From: JAWPMV01 sp038527215
Lineage (GTDB): Bacteria > Bacteroidota > Bacteroidia > J057
Direction: 5' to 3'
Length of the DNA: 64,000 bases
NCBI GenBank assembly: GCA_038527215.1
Contig: JBCBGC010000007.1
Coordinates: 1-64,000, forward strand
Shown here: positions 52,469-61,043 of the stretch, in pieces
How the letters are laid out: every line of letters begins with the position of its first letter
Numbering within the stretch: position 1 is the stretch's first letter
Made by a program: the position numbers and the translations under genes
Notes under the pieces: generated by a model
The model's database searches: none
The model's input: the letters and a program-made list of their open reading frames with translations, nothing else
Told to the model about the DNA's origin: nothing

Positions 52469-53815
52469 CTAGCGGCTAATGACGATTTTGCCGCCCGTTA
52501 TCTGCTCATTTACCTGGAAGGTGTAGAAGTACATCCCTGCTTCCAGTGAACGATTTTCCCAGCTAAGCTGCTGTGGTCCGGCCCCTTGGAATCCAGGGCG
52601 AATTTCATCCACTAAGCGACCAGAAATATCATGGATAGAAATAGACACTTCTCCTGCCTGACGTAAGTCATACTGGAATTGCGTCAGTCCCTGACTTGGG
52701 TTAGGGAATACTTGCACATTCCCATTTTCAAGGTAATCCTCAATGTTTACGAGGTTGGCATCAGAAACCAGGGTCATATTGTCCCAGAAATAGGTGTCGT
52801 TGGTAAAATCACCTGGATCGAACAATAGGACGAAAGTATTGACAGTGGTATCGCTCAGGTCCCCAAAGCGGAAAGTCAATTCTTCCCACTGAGAAGCCGC
52901 GGTGGTAGAAACACTGTCCGAAATGTCCAGCAACGTATTACCCGCATCATCTCTATATTGGATGGCCAATCTTACCCCAGTAGGCGCATTGCCGTCCCAA
53001 ACATGGATGCGGAATGCATTGGTATCGCCGAATACGATGGGCTGGCTGAATCCACCCACAATCACATCAAATTCTTCTCCAGGGTTCCGGATGTAGGAAG
53101 CCATAAAATCGCTGGTATTGATTCCAGATTGATCTGGGTTAGGCACTCGTCGGAGGCTGGCCCCGTGGTTAAAGGTAACGAAGGCATCCTGCTCACACTC
53201 GAAGTCAGTCAACAGAGAGTCAGAAGAAGTAGCGCCAGCACAAGGGTCTACGGCAAATTCAGGCCCTATCAGGTTGTCAAAAAAGTAGGTGCCGTCCGTG
53301 TTAGTGTTCGGGTTAAAAAGCAGGACGATCCGAGTTACGATGGTGTCAGGCACCGCAGCATCAGGTCGATTGTCAAACGTAAAAGTCAGCGTTTCCCAGG
53401 CACTGTCCTGGGTAGTGGTGGCCAGATAGACAGAGTGTCTTCCTGTCGGGAAGTTCGCTGGCTCGGCTGTTGAGGTGTCTTCCAGCGTGATCTGTACGGT
53501 GATGCCCGCAGCTGGACTCCACACATCAATGCTCATCTGCTTGGTATTAGACAGATAGGGGGCGAGATCCTCCATGACGGCGTCTCCATCAATCACCAAC
53601 ACATCAAATAGTTCTGCAGCATTACGCGTGTACTGAGCCACGACCGAACTAGTATTTCCGACCGGATCAGGGTTGCCCAAATAAGGCACGAACACCCCAT
53701 TCACGAAGGAATAGTGGGCACGTCGGTTGCTTTCAAAATCATCCCAGGTGGTTTGGCCAAAGCTGAAGATGACCGCTCCACTGAGAATCAGTGAGAGTAA
53801 AACTAGGCGTTTCAT
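52469..53815 (-). CDS. T9SS-exported protein with duplicated carbohydrate-binding-like module
   Basis: 448 residues. Signal peptide about 1-20 (IFSFGQ). Two similar modules follow: about 24-190 (TTWDDFESNRRAHYSF...NPDPVGNTS...YTRNAAELFDV) and about 200-355 (LTDFECEQDAFVTF...NPDQSGINTS...YIRNPGEEFDV), each ending in a YFFDN or YFWDN strand. The C-terminal 75 residues are a type A T9SS sorting domain (VQVFPNPSQGLTQFQYDL; GRLVDEI; AGMYFYTFQVNEQITGGKIVIS). No catalytic motif is visible, so it is probably a released or surface-attached glycan-binding protein. Placed between the two GH16 genes, 46 bases after the second one. Confidence 0.85.
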   Translation of the reverse strand: MKRLVLLSLILSGAVIFSFGQTTWDDFESNRRAHYSFVNGVFVPYLGNPDPVGNTSSVVAQYTRNAAELFDVLVIDGDAVMEDLAPYLSNTKQMSIDVWSPAAGITVQITLEDTSTAEPANFPTGRHSVYLATTTQDSAWETLTFTFDNRPDAAVPDTIVTRIVLLFNPNTNTDGTYFFDNLIGPEFAVDPCAGATSSDSLLTDFECEQDAFVTFNHGASLRRVPNPDQSGINTSDFMASYIRNPGEEFDVIVGGFSQPIVFGDTNAFRIHVWDGNAPTGVRLAIQYRDDAGNTLLDISDSVSTTAASQWEELTFRFGDLSDTTVNTFVLLFDPGDFTNDTYFWDNMTLVSDANLVNIEDYLENGNVQVFPNPSQGLTQFQYDLRQAGEVSISIHDISGRLVDEIRPGFQGAGPQQLSWENRSLEAGMYFYTFQVNEQITGGKIVISR

Positions 53816-53861
53816 AAAAAATAGTTTTGGGTTAGGTTGATATTGTCCCAGTAGACTTGGC

Positions 53862-54734
53862 TTATTTCTCCTGGTAAACCCGTACGTAATCGACCGTCAT
53901 ATCCTGAGGAAAGCTAGTGGTCGCATCAGGGTTACCGGGAAGGTTGCCGCCTACCGCGACGTTTAGTATGAAATGAAAGTATTCGTTAAATGGATATCCC
54001 TGAGGCAAAGTGGTGGAAGGAGAAATCGGGTCTCCGTAAAGCTCCCCATCTACCATGAAGCGCAGACAGTTTTCCCGCCAAAGCAGGGTAAACACATGAA
54101 AGTCAGCGGAAAAATCCGGTCCATCAAAATAGGCAGATTTATACTTCCAGGCATCCGCTCCATAATGTACTGTTCCCAAAACCTCATTAGGCTTATCTCC
54201 CAGCAGCTCCATAATATCAATCTCTCCACTGGCTGGCCAGGAAGCGAAAGGAGCATAATTGGTCTTGTATTTTTCTTCGGACGAGAGCATCCAAATGGCT
54301 GGCCATAAACCTTTGCCTTTGGGTAGTCTGGCCCGAATATCCATGCGACCGTATTTGAAATCGGCTTTATTCTTGGTTACCAACCGGGCAGAGGTGTAAT
54401 CATAGCCATTGAATGGGGTGCTTTCCTTAAGGGCTCGAATCACCAGGCTACCTTCACTTACGCGCGCATTGGCCTTGCGGTCGGTATACCATTCAAGCTC
54501 ATTGTTTCCCCATCCACAGAGGTTACGGTCACAACCGTCTCCGATTTCAAAGGTCCAGATGTCCCGGTTAATTTCAGTTCCTTCAAACTCATCGCTCCAG
54601 GACAACTCATAGGCAGATAAATCTGTCGGGAATTCGCAGGGCTGCGAATCCAGAATAATCTCGTTTGGTTGGCAGCTGAGGCCGAGGGCCAGGGCTGCAC
54701 CGCAACATAAACTCGTTACAATCTTTCGCATCAT
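53862..54734 (-). CDS. GH16 endo-beta-glucanase lipoprotein
   Basis: 290 residues; lipidation Cys21 (LGLSCQPN). A GH16 domain makes up the rest: LSWSDEFEGTEINRDIW, CGWGNNELEWYTD, YTSARLVTKNKADFKYGRMD, and the catalytic SGEIDIMELLG with nucleophile E171, D173 and acid/base E176; FILNVAVGGNLPG and VDYVRVYQEK close it. The Met-containing ExDxME form is usual for bacterial laminarinases. It has no accessory domain, unlike the second GH16 at 49479. It starts 6 bases after the duplicated-module lipoprotein gene, so it is co-transcribed with the barrel and lipoprotein genes. Confidence 0.93.
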   Translation of the reverse strand: MMRKIVTSLCCGAALALGLSCQPNEIILDSQPCEFPTDLSAYELSWSDEFEGTEINRDIWTFEIGDGCDRNLCGWGNNELEWYTDRKANARVSEGSLVIRALKESTPFNGYDYTSARLVTKNKADFKYGRMDIRARLPKGKGLWPAIWMLSSEEKYKTNYAPFASWPASGEIDIMELLGDKPNEVLGTVHYGADAWKYKSAYFDGPDFSADFHVFTLLWRENCLRFMVDGELYGDPISPSTTLPQGYPFNEYFHFILNVAVGGNLPGNPDATTSFPQDMTVDYVRVYQEK

Positions 54735-54740
54735 AGCTGT

Positions 54741-56009
54741 TTAAGGATTAGTAATTGGTGCTAAACTGATTTGATCGATCCAGAATTCCCCCTGCTGCTG
54801 CAAGCGGAAGACCAGGGTTTTGACTTGGGTAGGGTCGAGTTGGCGGACAAAAGAAGCGCTTCCGCTTCCGTCTGAAGCATTGGCAGTTTTGGCCAAACTT
54901 TTCGTCGTTCCCGCCAGGAAAGCCCAGAGCGGAATTTCGACTTTAAGCCAGCCATTTTCCTGACCTTTGATCCAGTTGGTATCCCAACTTACCCCGCCCG
55001 TATTGCGGTTGAAGTCTTCGAATAATATCTGAAAGTCCAGGGTCTCCGGAGAGCCCGTGGTTTTTAGGTAAAAATTAATGCTCGCCTTTTGGGTTATAGG
55101 GGTAATATCCACCGGGTACCATTTGGTCCAGCTCACCCCAAAATAAGGCAGGCGCTTACATTCGTCTTGTTGATTGTTCCACTTGGCATGGATAGCCTTG
55201 GAACCGGTTTTTGCGTTGGAGCTGTATTCTACCACCTGACAAGTATTGGAGACCAATCCCCAACCATTGTCGTTGATGAAGGCATCATCAAACATCACCA
55301 CCGGCAAAGCCGTCACATCGGGCTTGGCTGGTTCTTCCATCCAGGGCACAGACTCCGGCTCGTCATACAGGACCAGGGTGATTTCATCCACGAACACCTT
55401 GCCCGCTTGCTGAAACTCAATTTGCAACTGCTTGATGTTCGTATAATCGATGCCTTCGCCTTCGTCATTGAAGTACTTGAGGGGCACCACCACTTTTTGC
55501 CATTCTTCATCAATCGCTACCCGCTCAAAGTATTTGTTCGCGGTATAGCAAAAGGCCATGACCCCACTGTAATCCTCCAGGGTAAATACCATGGGCAAGC
55601 CAAAGGCCTTTCCTTCTTCGGTGCGGACATACATTTGGAAAGCGGCATAGGGTAACAATGGCTCCAGGTTTTTGCCGGCATAATCATCCCAGCCCATCCC
55701 AAAACCAATCCACTCACAACCCTGACGATTCCAACTTAGCAGGAGACTGGATTCTCCGGAATAGGTTACGTCGTGATTAAGCTCGAAACTTTTGCAACTA
55801 TCGGATACGATGCCCCAGATATTGAGGGTATCGTCCTGGAACAATAAAGGGGAGACCACCTGATCCACCGAAGTCGGAGGCAGAGGTTGGGGCTCCCTGG
55901 CATCCCCATCATAAAGAGCCAGGGTGCGAAACTGCAGGCACCCGGCGAATAGGAGTAGAGAGCTGGCGAGCAGTAAGCTCACTTTAACATTTACAAGGGG
56001 CTTATTCAT
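54741..56009 (-). CDS. lipoprotein with two tandem CBM11-like modules
   Basis: 422 residues; lipidation Cys24 (LFAGCLQ). Two related beta-sandwich modules: about 50-215 (LNIWGIVSDSCKSFEL...GCEWIGFGMGWDDY...FVDEITLVLY) and about 235-420 (NGWGLVSNTCQVVEY...ECKRLPYFGVSW...FWIDQISLAP). The final F-x-D-x-I-x-L strand resembles the end of CBM11/galactose-binding-like domains. Both modules keep a Cys pair in matching places, suggesting a disulfide in each. No catalytic site is evident, so a surface glycan-binding protein is likely. Found 4 bases after the 329-residue lipoprotein gene and 6 bases before a GH16 gene. Confidence 0.8.
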   Translation of the reverse strand: MNKPLVNVKVSLLLASSLLLFAGCLQFRTLALYDGDAREPQPLPPTSVDQVVSPLLFQDDTLNIWGIVSDSCKSFELNHDVTYSGESSLLLSWNRQGCEWIGFGMGWDDYAGKNLEPLLPYAAFQMYVRTEEGKAFGLPMVFTLEDYSGVMAFCYTANKYFERVAIDEEWQKVVVPLKYFNDEGEGIDYTNIKQLQIEFQQAGKVFVDEITLVLYDEPESVPWMEEPAKPDVTALPVVMFDDAFINDNGWGLVSNTCQVVEYSSNAKTGSKAIHAKWNNQQDECKRLPYFGVSWTKWYPVDITPITQKASINFYLKTTGSPETLDFQILFEDFNRNTGGVSWDTNWIKGQENGWLKVEIPLWAFLAGTTKSLAKTANASDGSGSASFVRQLDPTQVKTLVFRLQQQGEFWIDQISLAPITNP

Positions 56010-56013
56010 GATC

Positions 56014-57003
56014 TTAGAGTTGCAGTTCCTGGTCCTTGGTGAATGCTAAATAATCCAATCCGAAGCGGGTTTCTGTCGTAGAACCAGCGATAGAGATCAA
56101 TAGCACCTGAAGGGCTACGATTCTGTCCACTTCTGCTTCGGGTATACCTGTTTGAGCCATGGTAGGGAAGACATGACGCCATCCCCCATCTTCTATCTGT
56201 ATGTCGCCTTCTATCTGATAGGATTTATCTACCCCATCCGTAAACTCTCCATCGTCATTGGTATCAGTGAAAAACTGAAATACTGCAATGGTTCCCGGCG
56301 TTCCATCTTCCCAGAGGAAGAAGTTAAAGTAAAGGTCCTCGGGAATGGTGGTAGGGACGGTGAAATAAGTTTGGTTCTGGATGGAAGGAAAAATGCGAAT
56401 CAGCCCAACAAAAGCGTTAGGCTCCAGAACCACATTGGTACCCTCCATGAGGTAGTACTTTTCTCCCTGAGCTGCGACGATATCATCTTGAATACCGGTA
56501 CGCGGGGAGAAATCAAATTCGAAGTTTCCGAGGAAAATGCTGCTGCCCGGATCCGTTTCAAAATCCGTAATCAGGTTGGCATTATACACTTTGGTCCCAG
56601 CGGAATTAATCTCGATAGATACGGTCAGAGAATCTTCCTCCGGAATGATCAGAGATACATCACAAGGTTCAGCGCGGAAAAGCGGAAGCTGAGAAGTCGA
56701 ACCGTCCCAGGTAGAATTGTCCTGGTTCAATTGGTTGTCGAAGCCTTCAATCAGTTTGACAGCTCCGCTGTTTTTACCGGTAATCTTCAGTACCCACTCA
56801 ATTCTCTTACTGAATTGCGCGTTAAAATGCACCTTTTCACTGGCAGAGAAGTCAACCGTAGGAGCACTCGCAGTCAAGGTCTCTTTGATTTCAAATTCGC
56901 CGAAACGGTCAATCAAATCCGGGCCATCAAACTCATCCGTCTGGTGGTTACAGGCCATGAACAACATGACCATTAGCATAGATAATATTGGTAAGTATTT
57001 CAT
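56014..57003 (-). CDS. lipoprotein of unknown family in the beta-glucan operon
   Basis: 329 residues; lipidation Cys18 (MLFMACNHQ). The mature part is beta-rich: an N-terminal Ig-like segment (DFSASEKVHFNAQFSKRIEW) including RIEWVLKITGKNSGAVK, and a C-terminal segment with YFNFFLWEDGTPG, TDTNDDGEFTDGVDKS (a calcium-loop-like acidic stretch) and RFGLDYLAFTKD. I do not recognise the family; the position after two barrel genes resembles that of surface glycan-binding proteins in Sus-like operons, but it has no SusD features. It is 11 bases after the 587-residue barrel gene. Confidence 0.7.
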   Translation of the reverse strand: MKYLPILSMLMVMLFMACNHQTDEFDGPDLIDRFGEFEIKETLTASAPTVDFSASEKVHFNAQFSKRIEWVLKITGKNSGAVKLIEGFDNQLNQDNSTWDGSTSQLPLFRAEPCDVSLIIPEEDSLTVSIEINSAGTKVYNANLITDFETDPGSSIFLGNFEFDFSPRTGIQDDIVAAQGEKYYLMEGTNVVLEPNAFVGLIRIFPSIQNQTYFTVPTTIPEDLYFNFFLWEDGTPGTIAVFQFFTDTNDDGEFTDGVDKSYQIEGDIQIEDGGWRHVFPTMAQTGIPEAEVDRIVALQVLLISIAGSTTETRFGLDYLAFTKDQELQL

Positions 57004-57014
57004 CAGGCTCAGGC

Positions 57015-58778
57015 TTAAAAGTTCATGTTGTAGAGGATAAAAATCTGGTCAATGCCATAGTCATTGGCCGCATCAGAAGCTCGGGAACCAGAGAAGCGCT
57101 CCCATTGAATATTGAGGTAGACGCCTTCTTTGAAGCGGTACCGGATGCCCGCAGCTAGCATACTTTCTGTATCATCTACGGTATATCGGGCCGGGAAGTC
57201 CCGCACTTCATTAAAACGCACGATTTGAGGCAGGTAATCGCTGCCATTGGATGTCATATTTTTCAAGCCTACCAAGAGGTCCAGGCTCTCAATCAGTTCA
57301 AATTGCAGACCGGTCTCCAACAGGACATTAGTGAGGTCAATTTGCTGGATATCATTACCGCCTCTTGAAGCCTGCTCATATTGCAGTCCCAAGGTCAGGG
57401 TAATAGCTTCTTCCCGATTGATCCATTTGTGGATGTGGATATCAGACCAGAGTCGAGCCAGGTTGAAGGCCTTTAGTTCAAAGGTTCCCTGTCCCCGAAT
57501 TTCGCTCATCCGCATCACTTGGGCCCCCACGTTCAGGGAGCTATCACTGGTGAAGAAGTCTCCTTCCAGGTAGAGCCCCCGACGGTTAGGCGTGGCCTGA
57601 CCATAAGGCTGGGTAATCCCGAAGCGGGAGTCATAGGCCATCAGCACGTCAGACAGGCCAAAGGTGTAAATGCTCCTGTCCCGGTTGATGTCCCAAAGAC
57701 TCAGTTGGCGGAAGCGCTTTTGATTCCCGATGCGGTTGAAGGTCTCCAGACTACGGGTAAAATCTACTCTTTTGCTCTGAGCGCCAATGCTGAAAAAGTC
57801 AGGACCAATATTTCGGAAACCCAGTTTGATGTTCAGACGCTGGGGCACAAGGCTCAAAGCAAGGGCTCCGTCTCCAAAGGTATCATCCTTATCAAAGGTG
57901 AAAGCAGGGGTTTCGGGATCTACCATATCCACTTCGCGAATAGAAGATTGTCCCATTTCTCCCACGAAATCCAGCGCCAGCTTTTTATTCTTAACAAGAT
58001 GCAGATTCGCAGAGATCGTTTGTACAGGGTTGCGGATGCCTGCGGTGAAATTCCCAATCGCCAGGGCGTCATAGGTATTCACGTAGGTTCCGGTCAGGCT
58101 TCCCCAGCGGTCGTTCACCAGTTCCACACTTCCTCCACCTACTAAGCGGCTGGGGAGGGTAAAGAAATCTGTTCCCCGAATCCGGGTCATAAAGCCCGTC
58201 AGATTGATCTCAGGCAAGATGGCTCCGGCGCTGAGCCCCAAATCAAAGCGAGCGCCCTGCATCCGCCGGGTGCCGTCTCCATTGTAGAATTGCTCATAGT
58301 CGATCAATTCCTGGCGCGCCTTGAAGATTTCCGGTTGGTGTACCGTACCTTCCTGCTGGACCTGGAATAAGGTATAAGGCGTCATTTTGAGATTCATGTC
58401 GCCTACGTGGTACTTGAAAATATTGCCAGCCACGCCACGGGCAAACAACTCCCGCACCTCTACGGTCATTCCGGAACCGAAGAATCCGCCGAATTCATTT
58501 CTCAAACGGATTATACTTTGCACCTCCGTTTGCTCATTGGGGGAGGCATTGACCTGGAGGTCAAGCAGAAACTCGCCATCCAGCAGATCGGTAGCGGTAG
58601 TCGTGTCAGTTTCAGCCAATGTGCCACCAAGGTTGGTACTTTGGATCAGTGTACGGCCCAGACCGTTTATACGGACGTTTTTGGGTAATTCCGTCTGACT
58701 CCATACACTCGACCCACTCATTCCCCATAGGAGGAAAAGGGCGAGCCCTGTTTTTAGGTAGTAGTGAGACCTTTTCAT
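57015..58778 (-). CDS. outer-membrane beta-barrel protein of unknown family
   Basis: 587 residues. Signal peptide about 1-27 (SSVWSQ). The rest has many alternating hydrophobic strands and ends YNMNF with a C-terminal Phe, the signal for the BAM machinery. A region around residues 80-145 (EFGGFFGSGMTVEVRELFARGV, YHVGDMNLKMTPYTLFQ) resembles an N-terminal barrel cap. There is no TonB box, carboxypeptidase-like domain or plug, so it is not a SusC. It is the second gene of the minus operon, 10 bases after the 664-residue barrel gene, and may be a porin-like channel or barrel partner of the lipoproteins that follow. Confidence 0.8.
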   Translation of the reverse strand: MKRSHYYLKTGLALFLLWGMSGSSVWSQTELPKNVRINGLGRTLIQSTNLGGTLAETDTTTATDLLDGEFLLDLQVNASPNEQTEVQSIIRLRNEFGGFFGSGMTVEVRELFARGVAGNIFKYHVGDMNLKMTPYTLFQVQQEGTVHQPEIFKARQELIDYEQFYNGDGTRRMQGARFDLGLSAGAILPEINLTGFMTRIRGTDFFTLPSRLVGGGSVELVNDRWGSLTGTYVNTYDALAIGNFTAGIRNPVQTISANLHLVKNKKLALDFVGEMGQSSIREVDMVDPETPAFTFDKDDTFGDGALALSLVPQRLNIKLGFRNIGPDFFSIGAQSKRVDFTRSLETFNRIGNQKRFRQLSLWDINRDRSIYTFGLSDVLMAYDSRFGITQPYGQATPNRRGLYLEGDFFTSDSSLNVGAQVMRMSEIRGQGTFELKAFNLARLWSDIHIHKWINREEAITLTLGLQYEQASRGGNDIQQIDLTNVLLETGLQFELIESLDLLVGLKNMTSNGSDYLPQIVRFNEVRDFPARYTVDDTESMLAAGIRYRFKEGVYLNIQWERFSGSRASDAANDYGIDQIFILYNMNF

Positions 58779-58788
58779 GTATAGTTCT

Positions 58789-60783
58789 TTAGAAGAAAAC
58801 TTTTAATTCAACAGTAGTTTCGTATCCATTATATCGGTCAAGGACAAAGCTTCTGTCCTCAAAAGACATATAGCGCTGCCGTACGTAGAAAGCCGCATTT
58901 TTTGCCACGGTCCAATCGAAACCAAAGGCAATGGCCCGACCAAATTGATTGCGTGGCTGCAAGGTGCCGGAATCTCCCCATTCGGTATTTAACCCACCTT
59001 TGACATATTCCAATCCGCCATATCCAGCCAGGATAAATCCAGGAAAGAGTTCGTAATACAGATCAAGTTCGTGGTAGGTAGCCTGCAGGTAGGCATCTTC
59101 TCTGTAGGTTGGGAAAAATCGCACATCAGGAGAGGCTCCCATCCAGGAACCTAAGTAGAAGAGGTATAGGGGACGCTTAAATAATTCTGTGTGAAATTTA
59201 CCCTGAACATCAAATGACTGGAAATTCTTTATGGTCAGCGGGGCCAGGGTTTGAGGATCCACATCGGTAAGGGGCACGGTTTCAAAGGCTCCCCGGAAGA
59301 AAGTCGTAACCCGACCGTAAGGGCCTACGATGGTAGGTCCGGTGGCACCCGCCGGGAAAGGGTTGTAAATCCGTGAAAGAGCCAGACCATTGATCCGGTG
59401 GACAAAAGAAAGCTGGTTGCTCAGGGTATCAAGTTCCCGGGCGATGCCCCAACCAAGGTTTATGCCGAGTGGGCCTAACCTCGCTTCCGTATTCAGGTTG
59501 ATCCCCCGCCGGTTATGCACCAACTGTCCAACCTGGGTCAGGACGCCGCCGGCCGAGGGCTGGCCCACCTGATTCGGTCCCGTGGTGGCTTGCTGGATTT
59601 CAGGATTTGAGAAGGTTTGAATCTCCCCATTATCGTTATAGAAATTCTTGCCGATTTGGTAGAGTTGCACATCTAAGGGCAGGAAGGTGTAGTCTTTAGG
59701 AATCCCGATTTTCACCATGCCGACCTCTCCATAGCGCTTTTCCTCTCCCGGTAAGGCATAGTTCCCTACCCCAATCTCTCCACTAATATGGAGTTTGGCT
59801 GGTTGAAACAGGAATTGCAGGGTATGCAAGGCATAGGTTTGCACCGGAAAGGGTAGGCTGTCATTGGCCAATCGGGTTGGGGAAATCCGCTGGCGATTGT
59901 AGAGCGTGTTATACGCTATGAAATTGTTGCCAAAGTCCTTCTTCAAGCGGAAGCCTGTCATAGAACTGGGGACGAAGCGGTTCAACCCGGCAAAGCCCGC
60001 ATAGGTAGGGACATTCCCTGCTACGCCCGGATTAACGATGGTGGCCAGTGGATCGGTTTGACCATTGAGTAAGCCCCCATTCACCTGAGATTTTCCGAAC
60101 AGAAAAGCAAAGGATAAACGGCCTGGAAGGGAACCCCCTTCTACAATCAGGCCTTGGAAGGCTCGGTTATTCCACCGAACGTCCCGGCTAATCGCGCCGG
60201 TCTCAAAGTAGCTTTGGTACTTCTCCGTTCCATTTACCCCTTCCCAGGGAGTCCGGTCAAAAATGCTGAAGCGGTCGATCACCTGGAAGATGCCCATGGT
60301 AAAAGGGCTCATCGCGTACCAGTGAATACCGCCAGCCCTTACGCCAAACTTGCCAAATTTCGTCCGGAAGTTACCGTAGAAATTTAGCCCCAGGTTCATG
60401 GTAAGCACATTGCCTTCTGTCGTCCCGTCATTATAAGGCGTGAAGACAAATAATTCAGTGGCAAAGCTAGACTTGCCATTGGGTCGACCACTCACAAACA
60501 TGGATAACATCGGTTCCCGATAGCCGTCTCCTACCCCGATGGATCGCTCGTAAGGAGCTAGATTCGGATAAGGCTCCGACATATCCCGGCCATAGCCGAA
60601 AAAGCGGTAATAACCTGTAACACTTAGTTTTTTGAGAGGGACCTCTCGAAGGACGGAATCTCCCCTGGGGCTGAGATAGCCATCCGGAAGGGAAATGTCG
60701 TTGTCATTTTGCCCGAGTAGCGGAGCAGAAATGCTCAGCAGAACCAGGCATAATGTAACCTTTAAAAGCAGTAGTAATCGCAT
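58789..60783 (-). CDS. outer-membrane beta-barrel protein of unknown family, first gene of the operon
   Basis: 664 residues. Signal peptide about 1-24 (PLLGQN). Strongly alternating strand pattern throughout (LSVTGYYRFFGYGRDM, MLSMFVSGRPNGKSSFATELFVF, RTKFGKFGVRAGGIHWYAMS, FGRAIAFGFDWTVAKNAAFYVRQRYM), ending in VELKVFF with a terminal Phe. No TonB box, plug domain or Sus-type motif is visible, so it is unlikely to be TonB-dependent. It is first in the minus operon, divergent from the GH-A hydrolase and next to the phased repeat array. Its partner barrel follows 10 bases later. Family not recognised; a porin for glucan fragments is a guess. Confidence 0.8.
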   Translation of the reverse strand: MRLLLLLKVTLCLVLLSISAPLLGQNDNDISLPDGYLSPRGDSVLREVPLKKLSVTGYYRFFGYGRDMSEPYPNLAPYERSIGVGDGYREPMLSMFVSGRPNGKSSFATELFVFTPYNDGTTEGNVLTMNLGLNFYGNFRTKFGKFGVRAGGIHWYAMSPFTMGIFQVIDRFSIFDRTPWEGVNGTEKYQSYFETGAISRDVRWNNRAFQGLIVEGGSLPGRLSFAFLFGKSQVNGGLLNGQTDPLATIVNPGVAGNVPTYAGFAGLNRFVPSSMTGFRLKKDFGNNFIAYNTLYNRQRISPTRLANDSLPFPVQTYALHTLQFLFQPAKLHISGEIGVGNYALPGEEKRYGEVGMVKIGIPKDYTFLPLDVQLYQIGKNFYNDNGEIQTFSNPEIQQATTGPNQVGQPSAGGVLTQVGQLVHNRRGINLNTEARLGPLGINLGWGIARELDTLSNQLSFVHRINGLALSRIYNPFPAGATGPTIVGPYGRVTTFFRGAFETVPLTDVDPQTLAPLTIKNFQSFDVQGKFHTELFKRPLYLFYLGSWMGASPDVRFFPTYREDAYLQATYHELDLYYELFPGFILAGYGGLEYVKGGLNTEWGDSGTLQPRNQFGRAIAFGFDWTVAKNAAFYVRQRYMSFEDRSFVLDRYNGYETTVELKVFF

Positions 60784-60862
60784 AACAACTAGAGGTAAGT
60801 TACGCCAGTATGTAACCAGTCTGTAAGGTAGAAGGTGTAGAATCCAATGCGAAATAATACAC

Positions 60863-60913
60863 TACATCACCATTGCATCAGCAGTGATTTTTTATTACAT
60901 CATGACTACATCA
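60863..60913. promoter_or_regulatory. 11-bp-phased TACATCA repeat array, operator candidate
   Basis: TACATCA occurs at 60863, 60896 and 60907 and TGCATCA at 60874. Start distances are 11, 22 and 11 bases, so all lie on one helix face, with one unit (60885) missing or degenerate. It lies in the divergent gap between the barrel operon and the hydrolase-regulator pair. Likely binding site for a regulator, possibly the sensor encoded at 62382 or its partner. Confidence 0.5.
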
Positions 60914-60926
60914 TCCTCATATTTAC

Positions 60927-60958
60927 TTGCCTTTAGAAACCATATAGGCTATTTTTTG
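60927..60958 (+). promoter_or_regulatory. promoter candidate for the GH-A hydrolase and regulator genes
   Basis: TTG (60927-60929) is followed about 20 bases later by TATTTTTTG (60950-60958), which fits TAnnTTTG with one extra base. It lies immediately downstream of the phased array, and would leave an 80-base leader. Moderate match. Confidence 0.35.
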
Positions 60959-61043
60959 TTTACATATTAGAAAATTCTAATTGCTCACTTTTGATTTACT
61001 TAATTGAATATTTATTCCTATTTTTCGAATTAATAATCTTCTC

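Noticed and set aside
49479..60783. SusC/SusD homologues in the glucanase operon
   Set aside because: Checked both barrels and both lipoproteins for plug domain, TonB box, carboxypeptidase-like repeat and SusD-type features; none were visible.
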